64,000 nucleotides of DNA, from assembly GCA_030549775.1 (NCBI GenBank), contig CM060181.1, positions 31,284,753-31,348,752 on the forward strand, written 5' to 3'. A program made the translations under genes and the position numbers. Below, piece by piece: positions 1 through 12,949 of the stretch (positions are counted from its first letter, which is position 1; each line of letters begins with the position of its first letter). A model generated the notes under the pieces. It was given only the letters and a program-made list of their open reading frames with translations. It had not been told where the DNA came from and did not search any database. Origin of the DNA: Tamarix chinensis. Its lineage: Eukaryota > Streptophyta > Magnoliopsida > Caryophyllales > Tamaricaceae.

Positions 1-1
1 G

Positions 2-114
2 TCAACTATTATTAAAACAAGACTTTTGATAAAAGTTTGGCTGATTTTTTAGGTTTTTATGATGGTTTTAAGCCGTTATTAAATTTTAATAATGCGTGTT
101 TTAATAACAGTTGA
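2..114. repeat. Short foldback (MITE-like) inverted repeat
   Basis: Bases 2-18 and 98-114 are inverted repeats of 17 nt with one mismatch, separated by about 80 nt, and a smaller palindrome (TTATTAAA/TTTAATAA) lies inside. This could be a small foldback element or the right end of one starting left of the window. No target-site duplication can be checked because the left arm touches the window edge. Confidence 0.4.
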
Positions 115-382
115 AAACCATTAGCAAAATCCTTTCAAAAATACTATAAAAAACTTTTTTTGGGGTGGTGTTGTGTGAAAAAAATTGATACCTTTTTAAC
201 TATAGCTAAAAAATAAATAAAAATATGGCCATAATATAAATTAATTTGATTAAGTTTTTTTTATATATTATAAATGTATAATATATTACAGTTTCATCCT
301 AGCCTTTTAATTACGTTGGAAAAATAGTAAAATTAAATAATTATTAATTTGGATAATAGTTTAAATGTATATAAAATTATTA

Positions 383-435
<53 letters not shown>

Positions 436-767
436 GTTAATATGCCAAAGTAAACACCATATTAATAATAACTAGGCCATTTAAAAAAATTATAGGACAT
501 TATTAGTACATTTTCTATCTTTCATTTTTTTTTACTAATTCGAATAAAAAATAAAATAAAATAATTATTTTTTGTGTCCTAAATTATATATATATATATA
601 AATTATGGAATAAAAAATAATATATATACACACACAGACACACAAACATACATATCAACATACTATTACTATACTTACTTAAAAAATACTATATTTATAG
701 GAAAAATATTATTTTAATTATGAGTGAAATATGTAATCATATAAATAAATACATGGCCATTTGAAAA

Positions 768-809
<42 letters not shown>

Positions 810-1035
810 GATACCTAATATAAGTAATGTATAATTGAGAAGGATTAAAAGGTTTAATACCACTATTGATATAAATAAAGTGAAATTCAACGTTGAAGAA
901 CTTCACAATTAAGTGTACTTGACTTGAAATAGTTTAAGGACGAGTGACCTCACGGAAAGTTTATCAGGAAGCATGTTATGACTACTGATAATCTATATCA
1001 AGATGAGGTCTACCTTTGGTACTAGGACGGGGTGG

Positions 1036-1084
<49 letters not shown>

Positions 1085-1085
1085 A
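115..1085. repeat. AT-rich intergenic DNA with microsatellites
   Basis: No gene is seen. It holds an (AT)n tract at about 387-432, a (CT)n tract running into (TA)n at about 769-809, and an (ATA)n tract at about 1036-1083. These look like ordinary slippage repeats of plant intergenic DNA. Confidence 0.85.
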
Positions 1086-1141
1086 TAGATATGTGCACTA
1101 CAATACTAATTGTGACTATCATCATCATCATCATCATCAAT

Positions 1142-1405
1142 ACATGTGCCACAAGACTACTAATGATTATTGACACGTGTGCTATGAGACTACTTGTGGC
1201 TATTGCCATGGGTGCTATGAGACTACTTATGACTATGGACATGTGCACCACAGGACTACATGTGTTTATCAACATGCGTGCCACGGAATTGCTGTTGACT
1301 ATTACAACATGTGCCAAAAGACTATTTGAGGTTGTTAACACGTTTTCTATGAGACTACTCATGATTATTGAGATATGGGTCACCAATTACTTATGGCTAA
1401 TTTCA
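1142..1405. repeat. 33-bp minisatellite, eight degenerate units, open reading frame preserved
   Basis: Units start at 1142, 1175, 1208, 1241, 1274, 1307, 1340 and 1373, exactly 33 bp apart. A core such as ATGAGACTACT recurs in several units. Since 33 is a multiple of three, the + strand reads as an 11-residue repeat (for example TCATRLLMIID, TCAMRLLVAIA, MGAMRLLMTMD), and the last unit is strongly diverged. The complementary strand is also open across the array. A stretch of CAT triplets lies just upstream. I recognise no protein family here; a non-coding minisatellite whose period happens to preserve the frame is the simplest reading. Confidence 0.85.
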
Positions 1406-3430
1406 TCAGTTGCAACCACCACATCACTTTTTCCGCAGATAACATATTTTTTTTCACAAGCTTATAAGCCATGGAAGGTGACGCATAAAATTTCTATGGC
1501 AAAATATTTTAGCCACATTATTTTTTCTCATTAGCCACAAATATTCTAGTGGTATATGTGATAAATTTTTTTTAGTGATTCTTGACTTACAAAAGCCTCT
1601 AATATGATCTCATTAACCATCAATACTAAAGGCTGTAAGGTTTCATGGTGATGTCAAAAGTAGAATAGAAAAGCCTCTAATATGATCTCATGGGGCTTCA
1701 TATGTGAGACCCTAGTGCTAACTCATATTCTAGTGCAATTATCAATTTGATAATAATTTTTTATATTGATGTGGTAGCATTCATCACCCCCTCTTTTTTT
1801 AATCAAAATTATAATTATTTGGTTGTTGTCCTAAACATACATCTAGGGCCTTTTTTAATCTTAAATTTGTTAAAAGAGAACCATATTATGAATAATGTAT
1901 ATTCGTTACCTAAAAGAGGATCCTCAATCATCCATACAAATTCCAAGGCAACCATCAAGCATCAACACCCCAACTCCACCCGTTGATGTGATCTATTTCA
2001 TTAGCTAAGCCTCAAATGGCTCCATGTTATTTGTGTGACACTAAAACTAGCCTTGATTAACATTAGCGCCCCCTCCCCCCAAAAAAACTTATTGGCTCCC
2101 TATTGCATGAGTTTAAGGTCTTTAGGAATTGGTTTTGGTTATCACACAACAATGAGCATGAGAAGTTAAAATTTTCTATCTTTTAGCTTCACATTTCTAA
2201 AGAGAGTTATAAAGAGTTCCTTAATTGTTGACTAGAAACAACTACTATGTTTAGTATTATTTGTAATTGTTTTATTTTCTTGTAAACTTAATTAATATAG
2301 TTCAATGAAGAGTCTAATTATCCACTTCCCCTCTTAATGTTGATTAACTGACTAGAATATTTATTAGGCTTTATTTAGCTATCTAGTGAAACCATTTATT
2401 TTGGCAAGTGTTATAATTACTTTTAAATGTTTATAATATTAAATAAGCTCAATTTAGGTGTGATCAAGTTAACTTAAGTAATATGGATGGTTGAAATGAC
2501 ATAGTAAAGGGAGAAGATTACCAAGTTGTGAGAACCCTATAAGGAAATATGAATAATGATAATAGTAAATATATATACATTAAATAAATAATTAATAATT
2601 GGTTAAAAAAGAGTGAATAGATTTTCAGTTTTCTTTCTTAACCCGCCAATTGAATAAAGTATCCATAAGGTCATAGTAATTAATAAGACATTAACACTAC
2701 ATGTAGTAGTTGAGATCTAGACTAAACCATTTATTTATTTATTTTTTGATAAGTGTCCTTTTTATTTTTTTGGATTCATTAGATGGCTAGTTTTTGAATG
2801 ATTTTTTATATTATAGACAGCTGTAGCTTATGCAACTATAGTTGGCTACCGTCTATTTTCGTTTTCTACCCCTATTTATAGCTTTTGTTTGTATCAGTGT
2901 ATCTTCCTAACCTCAAAATCTCACATCCCCTTCTCATGAACATGCCTTTATAGTTGTCCAAAGCATGTCCTAGCCACTCATAACCATGCTACCATCGGTT
3001 CTTGTTGTCCTAAACCATCTTTGCAATCTTCTCCACTACCAAGTTGATTCATGCCCTTTGAACCAAACTTGGAAATCTTGCCCTACTATCTTCATCTAAC
3101 TTAGAACATTACACCATGACATAACATTACAGTAATCTACTATAATTTCTAACCCCAAATGTGTAATCCAATCCTTCTACATTAACATAATACACACCAT
3201 TTGAAAGTTATTGATTTTAGCACAAATAATCTCTATAAAGTCAATTAATATTGAGAAGATACATCGGAATTTGCCATGTCAATCTCTTAGTACACCATCA
3301 ATGATAGCCTTGTTTGACTCATAGCTGGCTATTACATCCATCATTCACTTTAGATAACCACGAATATGTGTATCACCTGAAGAATGATTAATTTCATTTT
3401 ATGGAAGCAATAATAATAAAATAATGGGTG
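1406..3430. other. Intergenic stretch without recognisable genes
   Basis: No convincing coding region is seen on either strand. The one small structure noticed is a 23-bp direct repeat at 1591-1613 and 1669-1691, 78 bp apart. The rest is AT-rich and probably decayed transposon sequence that I cannot classify. Confidence 0.5.
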
Positions 3431-3439
3431 TTACACTGC

Positions 3440-5530
3440 ATCCAACATAAAAGGTACTCCCTATATTCAATTTATGTGGGGTGTAAGGCTGAAAGTAACT
3501 CATTCCTAAAGATCAAGTTTAGGAAGCACTTGATCCTACAATGATACAATATTACAAAACAAAGAAAAGAAAATAGATGTAATAGAGAATAGAGGAATAC
3601 AAATCCAAAGAGATAGATAGATAACCAAATAACCAACCATTAATACTAACCCAAACCAACACTCACCTCTGGCAATCACATTAAAAATATCAAATTGTCA
3701 ATAACCTAAAAACTAAGGTAGTATATACCTATGAGAATACACAACACCCATAAAATGATGGTTAATACTTGTTCATTGAGTAAGGTAACAATGAACGTCA
3801 ATATTAAATGGTAGACATAACACATCCGTTCATTATACAAGATGAATCAAGAGAAAACCTAGATTATAATGCCTTATTAGGTGGTTATACATTTCTAATT
3901 TCTTAGTCACATTGAGTTTACATACTTGAATTTTCATAATTAGTGGAATGGTATCATGACATCAAAAAAATTCCATGGCATAATTCTTCTTGACAATATT
4001 CTCATCTAGTAGAATGGAATGGTATAACTTCTAAGGCATAACATTCCTGAACACTATTCTCATTTGGTGGAACAAACTTGTAAAACTTGGTTCTGAATCA
4101 CGCGATCTTCCAATAAAAATGTTAATGTCTTATTAAAATATTTTTTATTTCATTAATACCATGCTCATTTGGAATAATGATACAAGGCACATAAATCACA
4201 ACTAAGGGTGTTCTAGATCATTCTTCAAGTGAAAAGACTAAGACACCCATATGAAACCCTAATTCCCAATCAATGTGTAACTCCTCCCATAAAACTCAAT
4301 GACATACCAAATTTAGTACAACATCCCAAAATATCATACTAAACATCATATCCAAAAATTAGGATCTAGCCTTAGCATTTCACACACAATATACCGATGT
4401 CACTCTTTTGGATGCTATTATATAATTAAGCCATTTTCTCATAATACCATACATATGATAATCATATTCAATCCAATAATTTTCATATATCAAAATTATT
4501 ATTACTAAAATCCAAAACACTTACATGTCCTCACAAATATAGGTTCCACTTAAAATGTTCATAATAACCCTAATCCACTAAAACACCCCAAAAATTTCTT
4601 ATCATCATAACTTGATTCATACTCAACCAACCCTCAACATGTTATATATTAAAATTTATATAAAAATTTCAATAAATATTATGACACACTTAGTTTCCAA
4701 AAAAAAAAAAACTCATTGAATGAGCCAAAATATCCTTATGTGCGATCTTAGCATAAATTTGTCTAAAAGTTAACCTTCATTAAAGTTAACCAATTTTACT
4801 CATGGTCTTCTACATAATATTATACACCTATATATAGACTCTTCTTAATTTAAACCAACCCAAAAAGACCCAAAATAATCAAGGACCGAATAACCCAAAT
4901 GGTCCAAACCACCGAAAATCTAAATTACGTATATATTCTTAAACCATATTATACTAATAGTAATATACTTAATATCATGCATAAAAAAAAAATAAAAACA
5001 CTTATATCACCATGCTTGATATGTTAAATGAAGTCTGGCATGAATTTTCACATAACAATCATAAATTCATAAAATCATGAATGTACTAAGTAATACATGA
5101 ATATAAATTAAGATAAAACTTAAACATGGTTTCTTAACAACAAAACATATTAACATGAAAATATAAAAATAACAAATAACATTCAAAATCCCAAGTGTAG
5201 AGACATGTATCTTTACCGAAATTACTCTAGTCTTTTAGCAAGAAAGTTCCTAAACACCTTCTACAACTTGAGAAACTAAGCAAAAATAAGCACATGATTA
5301 GCTATCAAGGCCAACAAGAATTAGAATGCATAAAAATAATCAAGGAAATGATGGTGAATTTAAGAAGAAGAAATAAGTTAGAATAATGATGGAAAGCTAG
5401 TGGAAATTTATTCTGCTACAACAGCAGCAATACCCACCAAACCACCACCAAAACTACACCACTACTTACAACGAAAACACCTAGGATAAGTAGACAACTA
5501 AGAGGTGGAGGAATAGGCTACTATTATGGA
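3440..5530 (+). mobile_element. Decayed long LTR fragment of the TGTAACACCC family
   Basis: This stretch shares ordered features with the well-bounded long LTRs of the window. A block near 3735-3790 has 'acacaacacccat' followed by 'attgagtaaggtaac', matching 41,235-41,290. Near 3960-4080 there are repeats of the CACTATT...GGTGGAAC type (for example 4050-4075). A purine-rich, GGTGG-bearing stretch follows near 5500. Both ends are blurred and no target-site duplication was found. The fragment is older than the other copies. Confidence 0.4.
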
Positions 5531-5959
5531 GGGTTTGGAGTTACAAACAAAAAAAGGCAAGGAAAAGAAGAGTAAGAGGATTTGGGTTGCGAAAATGGTT
5601 GATGAAATGAGGGGGAAAGGTGCTAGTTTCTGTAGGAGAAAATGCTACAACACTATTGGATTTTTTAAGGGGGGACACATGCTTAACAACCCAAGAAGGA
5701 AGTCTAGCTACAAAAATGGAGGAGAGGGGAGTTAGGATGCTTGTTTGGTCAAGAAATAAGCTTAGAATTGAGACTGGCAAGCATGATTCAAGGTTGTGAG
5801 CTTTGATAGAACTGAGAGAAAAAGGGGGGATGAAAAATGATGGTTTTTTTTGAATGGTGTGAAGATTAATATCAGTTCTTATGTCCACATCAACATATTC
5901 TTTGGTTTCCTTATTAAACACAATATGTTGTATAGTTATTCTCTTTATAACTAGGAGCA

Positions 5960-6326
5960 TGAAGTGTGGTGTTTTAGTAATGAAAGATAGGTTTAGATTT
6001 ATAGATTCCGTTCTTGTTAGCTAGTAACTTTCCTTTCTATATTAATGCACATGTATTTATTCTTTTTTGTATAAATAGAGATAGTGCTTAGATGGTGAGG
6101 CATGTGTTGAAGGCAGAGGAAAGTAAAGAGAGTGAAGAGAGTCAAGAAACTCTAGTTTCATAAGAGTGGTTCTTATTTAGTGTGTTATTTGATGTTAAAG
6201 GTTGAGAATCAATAAAGTACCACTTTCTTCTAAATTTTTTTCAATTACATCTTTTATAATTCCATACAATCTAATTCTTGGTTTCTTCTTATTTCATTCT
6301 TGATTTTATTGGCTTAACCTCTATAA
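5960..6326 (+). mobile_element. Copia-type 5' LTR (start approximate)
   Basis: This is the region upstream of a copia-type primer-binding site. It contains a good TATA box (TATAAATAG at 6070-6078) and an AATAAA signal near 6213, as expected for the promoter and polyadenylation parts of an LTR. The left end is not defined and no second LTR copy was found, so the limits are approximate. Confidence 0.5.
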
Positions 6327-6340
6327 TTGGTATCAAAGCT
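6327..6340 (+). promoter_or_regulatory. Copia-type primer-binding site
   Basis: TTGGTATCAAAGCT closely resembles TGGTATCAGAGC, the sequence complementary to the 3' end of initiator tRNA-Met that copia elements use to prime reverse transcription. It lies 15 bp upstream of a gag-like start codon. Confidence 0.7.
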
Positions 6341-6354
6341 GAGGAAGGAGATAG

Positions 6355-7131
6355 ATGGGGTCTGCTAGGTTTGATATAGACAAATTTAAAGGGAAGAATG
6401 AATTCTCTATGTGGAGGGTGAATATGAAGGCATTATTGGTCTAGCAAGGACTTCACTTAGCATTAGGAGATATGAAATCTCTAGAAAGCATGGAAGAAAG
6501 AACTCGAATTGAGTTAATGGAGAAGGCTTACAACACTCTAATTCTGTGTTTGGGTGACAGGGTGGTCAGGGAAGTTTCAAATGAGTCTACGTTTGTAGGA
6601 ATTTGGATTAAGTTGGAAGCCTTATATATGACTAAATCCCTGACCAAAAGAGCTATTCTAAAATAAAGATTGTACTCCTATAAGATGCAACCAAACCAAA
6701 TACTAGAAGACCATTTGAATGAGTTTAACAAGATAACAATCAACCTTGAGAACATAGATTTCAAGCTTGAAGATGATGACCTTGTAGTGATCCTTCTCAA
6801 CTCTCTTCCACAAGAAAAAATATGAGCACTTTGTAGATACAATGCTGTATTGATCTAAAGATCTAACCTTGGAAGATGTGGTAATAACACTCACATCTAA
6901 GGAAATGAAGAAGTAGATACAAATAGAGGAGAATGGGCTTGATTGTCTGTACACTAGGGGGAGATCAGAAAAGAAAGAAAAGAAGTATTTTAGAAGTAGT
7001 TCTCAATCTCAAAATAAGGCATAAAGGAAGTGTTTTCATTGTTATAGAAAAGGGAATTACAAGAAAGAGTGTTTTGAAATAGAGAACGGAAATTATGTTG
7101 TTAAACATAAAAGTGGAAAAATGCAGGATTG
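6355..7131 (+). pseudogene. Copia gag remnant (capsid and zinc knuckle)
   Basis: Translation from the ATG at 6355 begins MGSARFDIDKFKGKNEFSMW, typical of Ty1/copia Gag with its conserved Trp. The capsid part follows (ALYMTKSL, then LEDHLNEFNKI in a downstream segment). Near 7030-7075 there is a zinc-knuckle-like CFHCYRKGNYKKEC, a CX2CX4HX4C motif with the His replaced by Asn. Several stops and at least one frameshift interrupt the reading (for example at about 6441 and 6664), so it is dead. Protease, integrase and RT are absent: the element stops near 7135, where an inverted long-LTR fragment begins. Confidence 0.75.
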
Positions 7132-7136
7132 AGTTA

Positions 7137-7850
7137 TTGGAAATAAACCCTAATGGTTAATTAGATTTAATCTGCTATTACATGTGTGAGTACCTATATG
7201 ATTATGATGTGGAACCAAGCATGATATATTCTATATTGTTTGAGTTATGCATGATAGCATGTCTTGATGTGTTCTTACCTTTATGTATATGGCATTAACA
7301 TGACATGTGTTAAACATTATATCCATGTGCAATAGAATTTGCATACTTTTGTTTCTATGAAGGGAATAACTTGGCTTACTCAGTATGTAGCATACTATTA
7401 TACACGTTTGCTTAGTCACTGGATCATTCCTAAGAGTAGAAGGACATGTGCAAGTTTTTGGGGATGACCAGTAGAGGGCCTGCCTCAATTTGGGTTTGGA
7501 ACTTGAGAGCATGGACACTGGGAGATTTTGTGGGGTCTATAGTGGATCGTGGTTTTGATTCTCTTATCATAATCTAACTTCATTTAAATGTAGCCCCATA
7601 CTTTATCTACTTGTAATTTTGTAATGATTTGGTTAGTTACCGTTGAGGTCCTTCGATGTGAACAATCTTTCAAATAGTTTGTGTAATCTGCTATTCATGC
7701 ACCATGTTGTTTTTAAATGTATTAGTCAATTTTAGCCTTGTATCTGATATGAGATAGGTGGTGAACGTCTATCCTATGTCAGGTCCCCATTTTTCCTTGG
7801 TGTGTTTCTAGCTTCTAAAATGTTTTAAACGAAATTTTTCGGTTGTGACC
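7137..7850 (-). mobile_element. Inverted 5' fragment of a long TGTAACA-type LTR
   Basis: This stretch parallels 23,570-24,180, which is the 5' part of a long LTR read on the - strand. Shared landmarks in the same order are a TTACTCAGTA-type motif (about 7377), 'acatgtgcaagtttttgggg' (7443-7462), 'gtggggtctatagtgg' (7530), and the 'tagccttgtatctgatatg' to 'gacgtctatcctatgtca'-like block (about 7733-7785). Only about 0.7 kb is present; the rest of the LTR is missing and no target-site duplication is visible. It separates the copia gag fragment from the MULE transposase. Confidence 0.6.
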
Positions 7851-7929
7851 TATAGATACTGAAGGTGCACGTAATATAAGTTCTAAAAAGAATGATTTTT
7901 CTTTTTTTTATTGGTGTTAAAAAATAATA

Positions 7930-10363
7930 ATAGTGGATGGAAAGTGGTAGTTAAGAATTGGACACACAATAAAAAAATAGCAAATTATGAATAAGGGTAT
8001 GCTACTCTAGGTAAGTTGACAGAAAATAAAGTTGAATTTATTGATGAATTTATCATAGCTGACGTAAATCCATGAAACATATTATAGCTTATCAAAAAAT
8101 AATTTAAAGAAAATGTAAGTATGAGAAAGTATATTTATAATGACTAGCATGAGCTGAAGTCTGAAGAAATTGACGGTTAAACAATGTTACAACATGTTAT
8201 GAGTATGTTTTTTGAGAATCATTTTTTTCAGTGACATTAAAGTAAGCTAAAATCAAATGTTATAAGCAAAAATCTATTTGCACATCCCGTGTCTGTTAAT
8301 ATTTTATGTGTATTTCCTTTTGTTTTACAAATAGATTGCACGTAAAGACAAATAGATATAAAATGCCCTTACTTGAAATTATTGGACTCATACCACCACA
8401 ATTGAATTTCAACATTGTACATACATACATGTCATATGGAAAGGAGAAAAACTATTTGTGGGTACTTGAGAGGTTGAAGACCTTAATGGATCCATCTATG
8501 CTTCCAACCACCATAATTACCGATCAAGAACTTTCTCTCATTTCTGCTGCAGAAGGTATTTTTCCTACTTCAAAACATTTATTATGTAGGTTTCATGTTA
8601 ATAAGATTATGGTGGAAATGAGCAAGAAAGTCTTTGGTTGTTCATCATTCACATGTGGTTTTATATTACGATGAAAAAATGTGATAGATTCCATGGATGA
8701 ACAAACATACAAGGAACGAGTTTTGTCATTGGAGGAAGATTACAAAAACATGAATAACCTAATTTATATCTAAAGATGAATTAGCTACAAGCATATCAAC
8801 ATAACATTGTTTATGCTTTCTAAGGTGATGTCTTTCAGATCTATCAAATTACAACGAATAGGTATGATTGCTATTTTATCTCCTAGTATAATTGCTTTTA
8901 CTTATTTTTGGTGATAAAGTAATATATTATTTTTTTTCCAATAGGATTGAAGGTGCTCATAGATCTTTGAAGAAATTTTTATAGACATCATGAGGCATCT
9001 TCAACGCAATATTCAAACAAATAAATATATTCCTGGAATTACAAAATAATGAGATAAAAGCATTGCTAGAGAGGTCTTGGTTCAATACTCCTCATTTAGC
9101 CACAATTTCCCTTTACGCCAATTTGAGGGGTCACGTTGCTTTATACACAATGGATTTGATCAATAAAGAAGTAATTATGTAGATACCCATGATGATTTAT
9201 GTGGATGTTACATGTGGCATACACATGGGATACCATGTATGCATGAGATTAATACATACATTCATGACTACATGTCAATCCCCATCTCAAATATTCATCT
9301 ATTTTGGAAGAAACTCGACATAGATGAGCCAATTAATCCACTAACATCGCAACAACTAATAGAGGCTGAATATCATTTACTCCATATTTCCATGGAAGTT
9401 GTTATGAGCCAACCACCAATAATACATAATTAGTTGACCAAAGAAATATTTAATATTGTAGTTACCCAGAGAACACCTATCTAGGAGTCATCGATATGAT
9501 ACCATAGGGGTCGCCTAAGGAACTCTATAAGAAGGGAACAATCTAGTTGGGAGTACCTAGAATAATAATTTTCTAGTCATTTGAGATCATTACAAGGTCC
9601 GGCCCAGGGTCAGGATTGAGGATGACAATTGAAATTTATGTCATTGAGCCAATTAAAATTTCCATATGTGAGTCATATGAATTGACATATAATACCATAT
9701 AGTAGTACCTAGTATAATGTGTTAGGAGATGGAAACTATGGTTTTAGAGCATTGGTGTATATTATATTAGGAGATGAGGAATGGTGGTTTCATATTCGTA
9801 TCGACTATATCACAAAATATTAGTGAGATAACAGTTGTACAAGAATGTGTTTGTATATGGCAGTGTTGATTAAGTTCTTAATACTATTGACCACTGGTAA
9901 GGGCTAGCTGTGATGACACACTAGATGAAAATAACAGATATTGGTCATGTCATTGCAATCTATTATTGTGTGTTGTTTGCATCTTACTCGTTGAATACTT
10001 GTAGTTCATTCCTACCTTTAGTGGCCAACACAAAACTCAAGGTCCTAAAAATGAAGTGATTATATATTTTTTTACAAGATATAAGTCACTATATATCGGT
10101 ATGTGGGTGTTTTATGACTTTTTTTTTCCATTTTAATATTATATCAATTGCTAGTTTTCATAATTTTTTTTGTTTAACAAGTGTATCTTTTGGAAAATTT
10201 TCCTCTTCCACCACTACATGCAAATTGGAATAGATATCATGATAGCAACATTTCAACATGGAATACATTATATTCTTTAAGATTCCAACAATGGCGTTCA
10301 TTGATACATGATGGCACACAAGAGCCCTCTATCGTTGGACTCAAATTTTGTTTAGAATTGTTC
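7930..10363 (+). pseudogene. MULE transposase with SWIM finger and C-terminal OTU-like protease domain, decayed
   Basis: The order of motifs is that of plant Mutator-like transposases. A zinc-binding/N-terminal type segment (GWKVVVKNWTHNKKIANYE, about 7933-7990) comes first, then 'NLFAHPVSVNIL' (about 8270-8305) and the first catalytic Asp in 'IDCT' (about 8333). The MULE core reads TNRYKMPLLEIIGL to TTIITDQELSLISAAEGIFP (8345-8560, second Asp in ITDQE), then LLCRFHVNKIM. A SWIM zinc finger CGCYMWHTHGIPCMHE (9200-9247) has all CxC...CxH ligands. A basic RGR/RRE linker (about 9505-9545) leads to an OTU-like domain with GDGNYGFRA (9725-9751) and ends at FPLPPLHANWNRYHD (10,200-10,245), which fits the tail of the OTU parts of such proteins. 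Stops and frameshifts throughout make it a pseudogene. A domesticated FAR1-like gene is less likely because of the decay and the OTU domain. It converges with a PMD gene on the other strand. Confidence 0.75.
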
Positions 10364-11737
10364 TAATTTTTCTTAGTTTATTTGTGTTTACATCCTTTGA
10401 AACATGTACATAATGATTTTTTTTTACAAATTTGTTTTTATTTTCTTATTAGCTTTCTATGATAACTTAAGTATTTGGCCTATGGTAATCCATGTAGTCA
10501 TGAGCCATGCCCCATGGATATTGAACTAGTGGTCTGAAAACATTCGAGCCCAATATGTGTTCACGCATCAAGAACTATTAGCTAAGTATGTGTGCATAAT
10601 AAACTTTGTGCTTCTTAAAGGAAGTACCTCTATGCATATTCCTGGTGGGTTTGATAGGCTCCTCAAGTATTACTTGTGTATATCCAAATTGGCGTGTCAA
10701 TCTATCTGGCATATACAACTCAACTTTCTCCAAATAGTGTAAACAACTGTGATATAATGCTGTATGCCAATCCCTATACAGATTAGCTACTCTGTACGGA
10801 TCCTAGATGACCCGTAAAAAAAAACTAAGTATGGATATTGCTAACATAAAATAGTAAGAATATGATAATTTGAGCATACCTTTGATGCAGGTATAAGATT
10901 AATCTTTTCTTGAAAGTACTTGAGTGTCTCCAATTTATTGTCAAACTTATGTTCACAAGACCACCTTATACAATGAGGATAGTCTGGATTATACCTGGAT
11001 CATTCCACTCCAAACCTCAAAAAGTATTCATAAATCCAGGTTAGTTATAATATTTGGTTGTTATTGTAACACCCCCAAAATTCACTACTGAAAAATTTTG
11101 TTTTATTAAAAGATAATTGCGGAAGCAGATAAATAAAACGTGAACTTTGGGAGTATTACCGCCACACTTAGTACCAGACCGGTTCATTCATACCGTTCCA
11201 GTACCAAGTGCTAAGGCTAAGAAAATGAAATACAGCTTGAAGGAAATTCAACACACACAAATCAGAGTAGCGCATCAAATCATTTACAAAAATAAAATCC
11301 ACCAACGGTGGTTACAGTAACACATAACATTAAAAACAGGAATTTAAAGAAAGAGAAAACCCTAACGATACCGGATAACTCCTTACTCTCTTTCCCGTGG
11401 CCCACTTGAGTAGCACCTAAAAATACCTGCAAGGGCACTGCCCATTGAATAGGCAGGGGCCCCATAAAGGGAATCCCTTCAGTACTACGGTACTGAGTAA
11501 CCCTTTAATACCACACTAAAGACAGGCCCGCATACGGCACACAATGCAAGCTACACACATATAAATAATGAGAGATGCATACATAACAATAACAAACATA
11601 ATACTTTATAAGTTACGATCGATACTTTGGGCCTTAAGCCATGTCATAGTGTAAGATCAATATATTCGGGCCTTAAGCCATTATTCCATCATCATTCAAT
11701 CAATATCATATTTTATATCCATGTGAGTGCGAGAACC

Positions 11738-12250
11738 CCACTATTATAGCCGGTGGACCGGAAGTCAACACACAGGGCAGAACGCCTCTGACCACTATTA
11801 TTGCTGGTGGACCGAAAGGTAAACACACAGGGCAGAATACACCTGACCACTATTATTTGCCGGTGGACCGGTCTGGCCCCGACTCACATGGTGTTCCACT
11901 ATAAGTGATTAGTATTTTTCCATAACCTTATTCACATACATAACTGGTTTTATTGAGCTCGGGACCCCCACTATTTTAGCCGGTGGACCGGAATATATAA
12001 AATCATCATCCAGGGCACAACGCTCCTGGCCACTATTATAACCGGTGGACCGGTACTCATAATCACATACCAGGGCAACACGCTCCTAGACCACTATTAT
12101 ATCCGGTGGACCGGTACTCAATATCACATACCAGGACAACACGCTCCTGGACCACTATTATATCCGGTGGACCGGTACTCAATATCACATACCAGGGCAA
12201 CACGCTCCTGGACCACTATTATAACCGGTGGACCGGTACTCAATATCATA
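11738..12250 (+). repeat. Tandem repeat block inside the 4.9-kb LTR (55- to 61-bp period)
   Basis: The motif CCACTATTAT followed by a CCGGTGGACCGG box recurs at 11,738, 11,792, 11,847, 11,968, 12,030, 12,091, 12,152 and 12,213. The last four units are exactly 61 bp apart and nearly identical, so they amplified recently. The CCGGTGGACCGG box is an imperfect palindrome. Weaker versions (CCACTATTATAG with GGTGGAAC) lie at the same relative place in the LTRs at 40,793 and 45,680 and, inverted, at 19,430, so the block is a conserved family feature. Confidence 0.85.
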
Positions 12251-12949
12251 ATCATCTGGGCCCGACTCATTAATATTCCACTTTCAATAATAGTATCTTT
12301 TCTTTTCTTTAATCAGCACATCAATCATATTTATTTACCTCGAATGGGAGATCGATAACCCGGGACACAAAGGTACACCGGTCGTACTGGTGCATATCAG
12401 CTACTCAGTACCCTTCAACCATGAACCCAAGGACACAAAGGTACCCTGGTCGTACTGGTGCATAAAGCTAACTCAGTACCCTACCGACAAGGACACCTAA
12501 TCCATAAGTATGCATACCCCCTAACTAGGTCCGTAGAGCTAGGAATAGTAAGATATAGGGCCTGGCTGGGGCACAAAGGCACACCAGCAAATACCAGAAT
12601 AATCGTGGACTAAACCACGTCCTTAGGGTAGTGACCCCTAAGGAGTCACCATTCCCGATCTCGAGGTCTTTCACTTTAAGTAATAGTGTCTTAATTAAGG
12701 TGATCACGAAAAACACGATAATCAGATACTTATTCACTTTCAATCGTTCCGATATCATTAGTCATTTCTTATTCAGATGATTATCCAGGATATCACAGAG
12801 AAACCATTAAGGCCATCCTAATTATCAAATACTCTTACTTGGCTAATCAGCATTATTTAATCATATTAATGTTCCACAATCTCAAAGACGTGTTAGGTAC
12901 AAACTACTCATTTGCCCTTTACTTATATAATTGTTAAGTATCCATTCCT

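Noticed and set aside
8306..8674. Functional FAR1-type transcription factor
   Set aside because: The surrounding homology includes transposase, SWIM and OTU parts broken by many stops and frameshifts, which fits a dead MULE better than a host gene.
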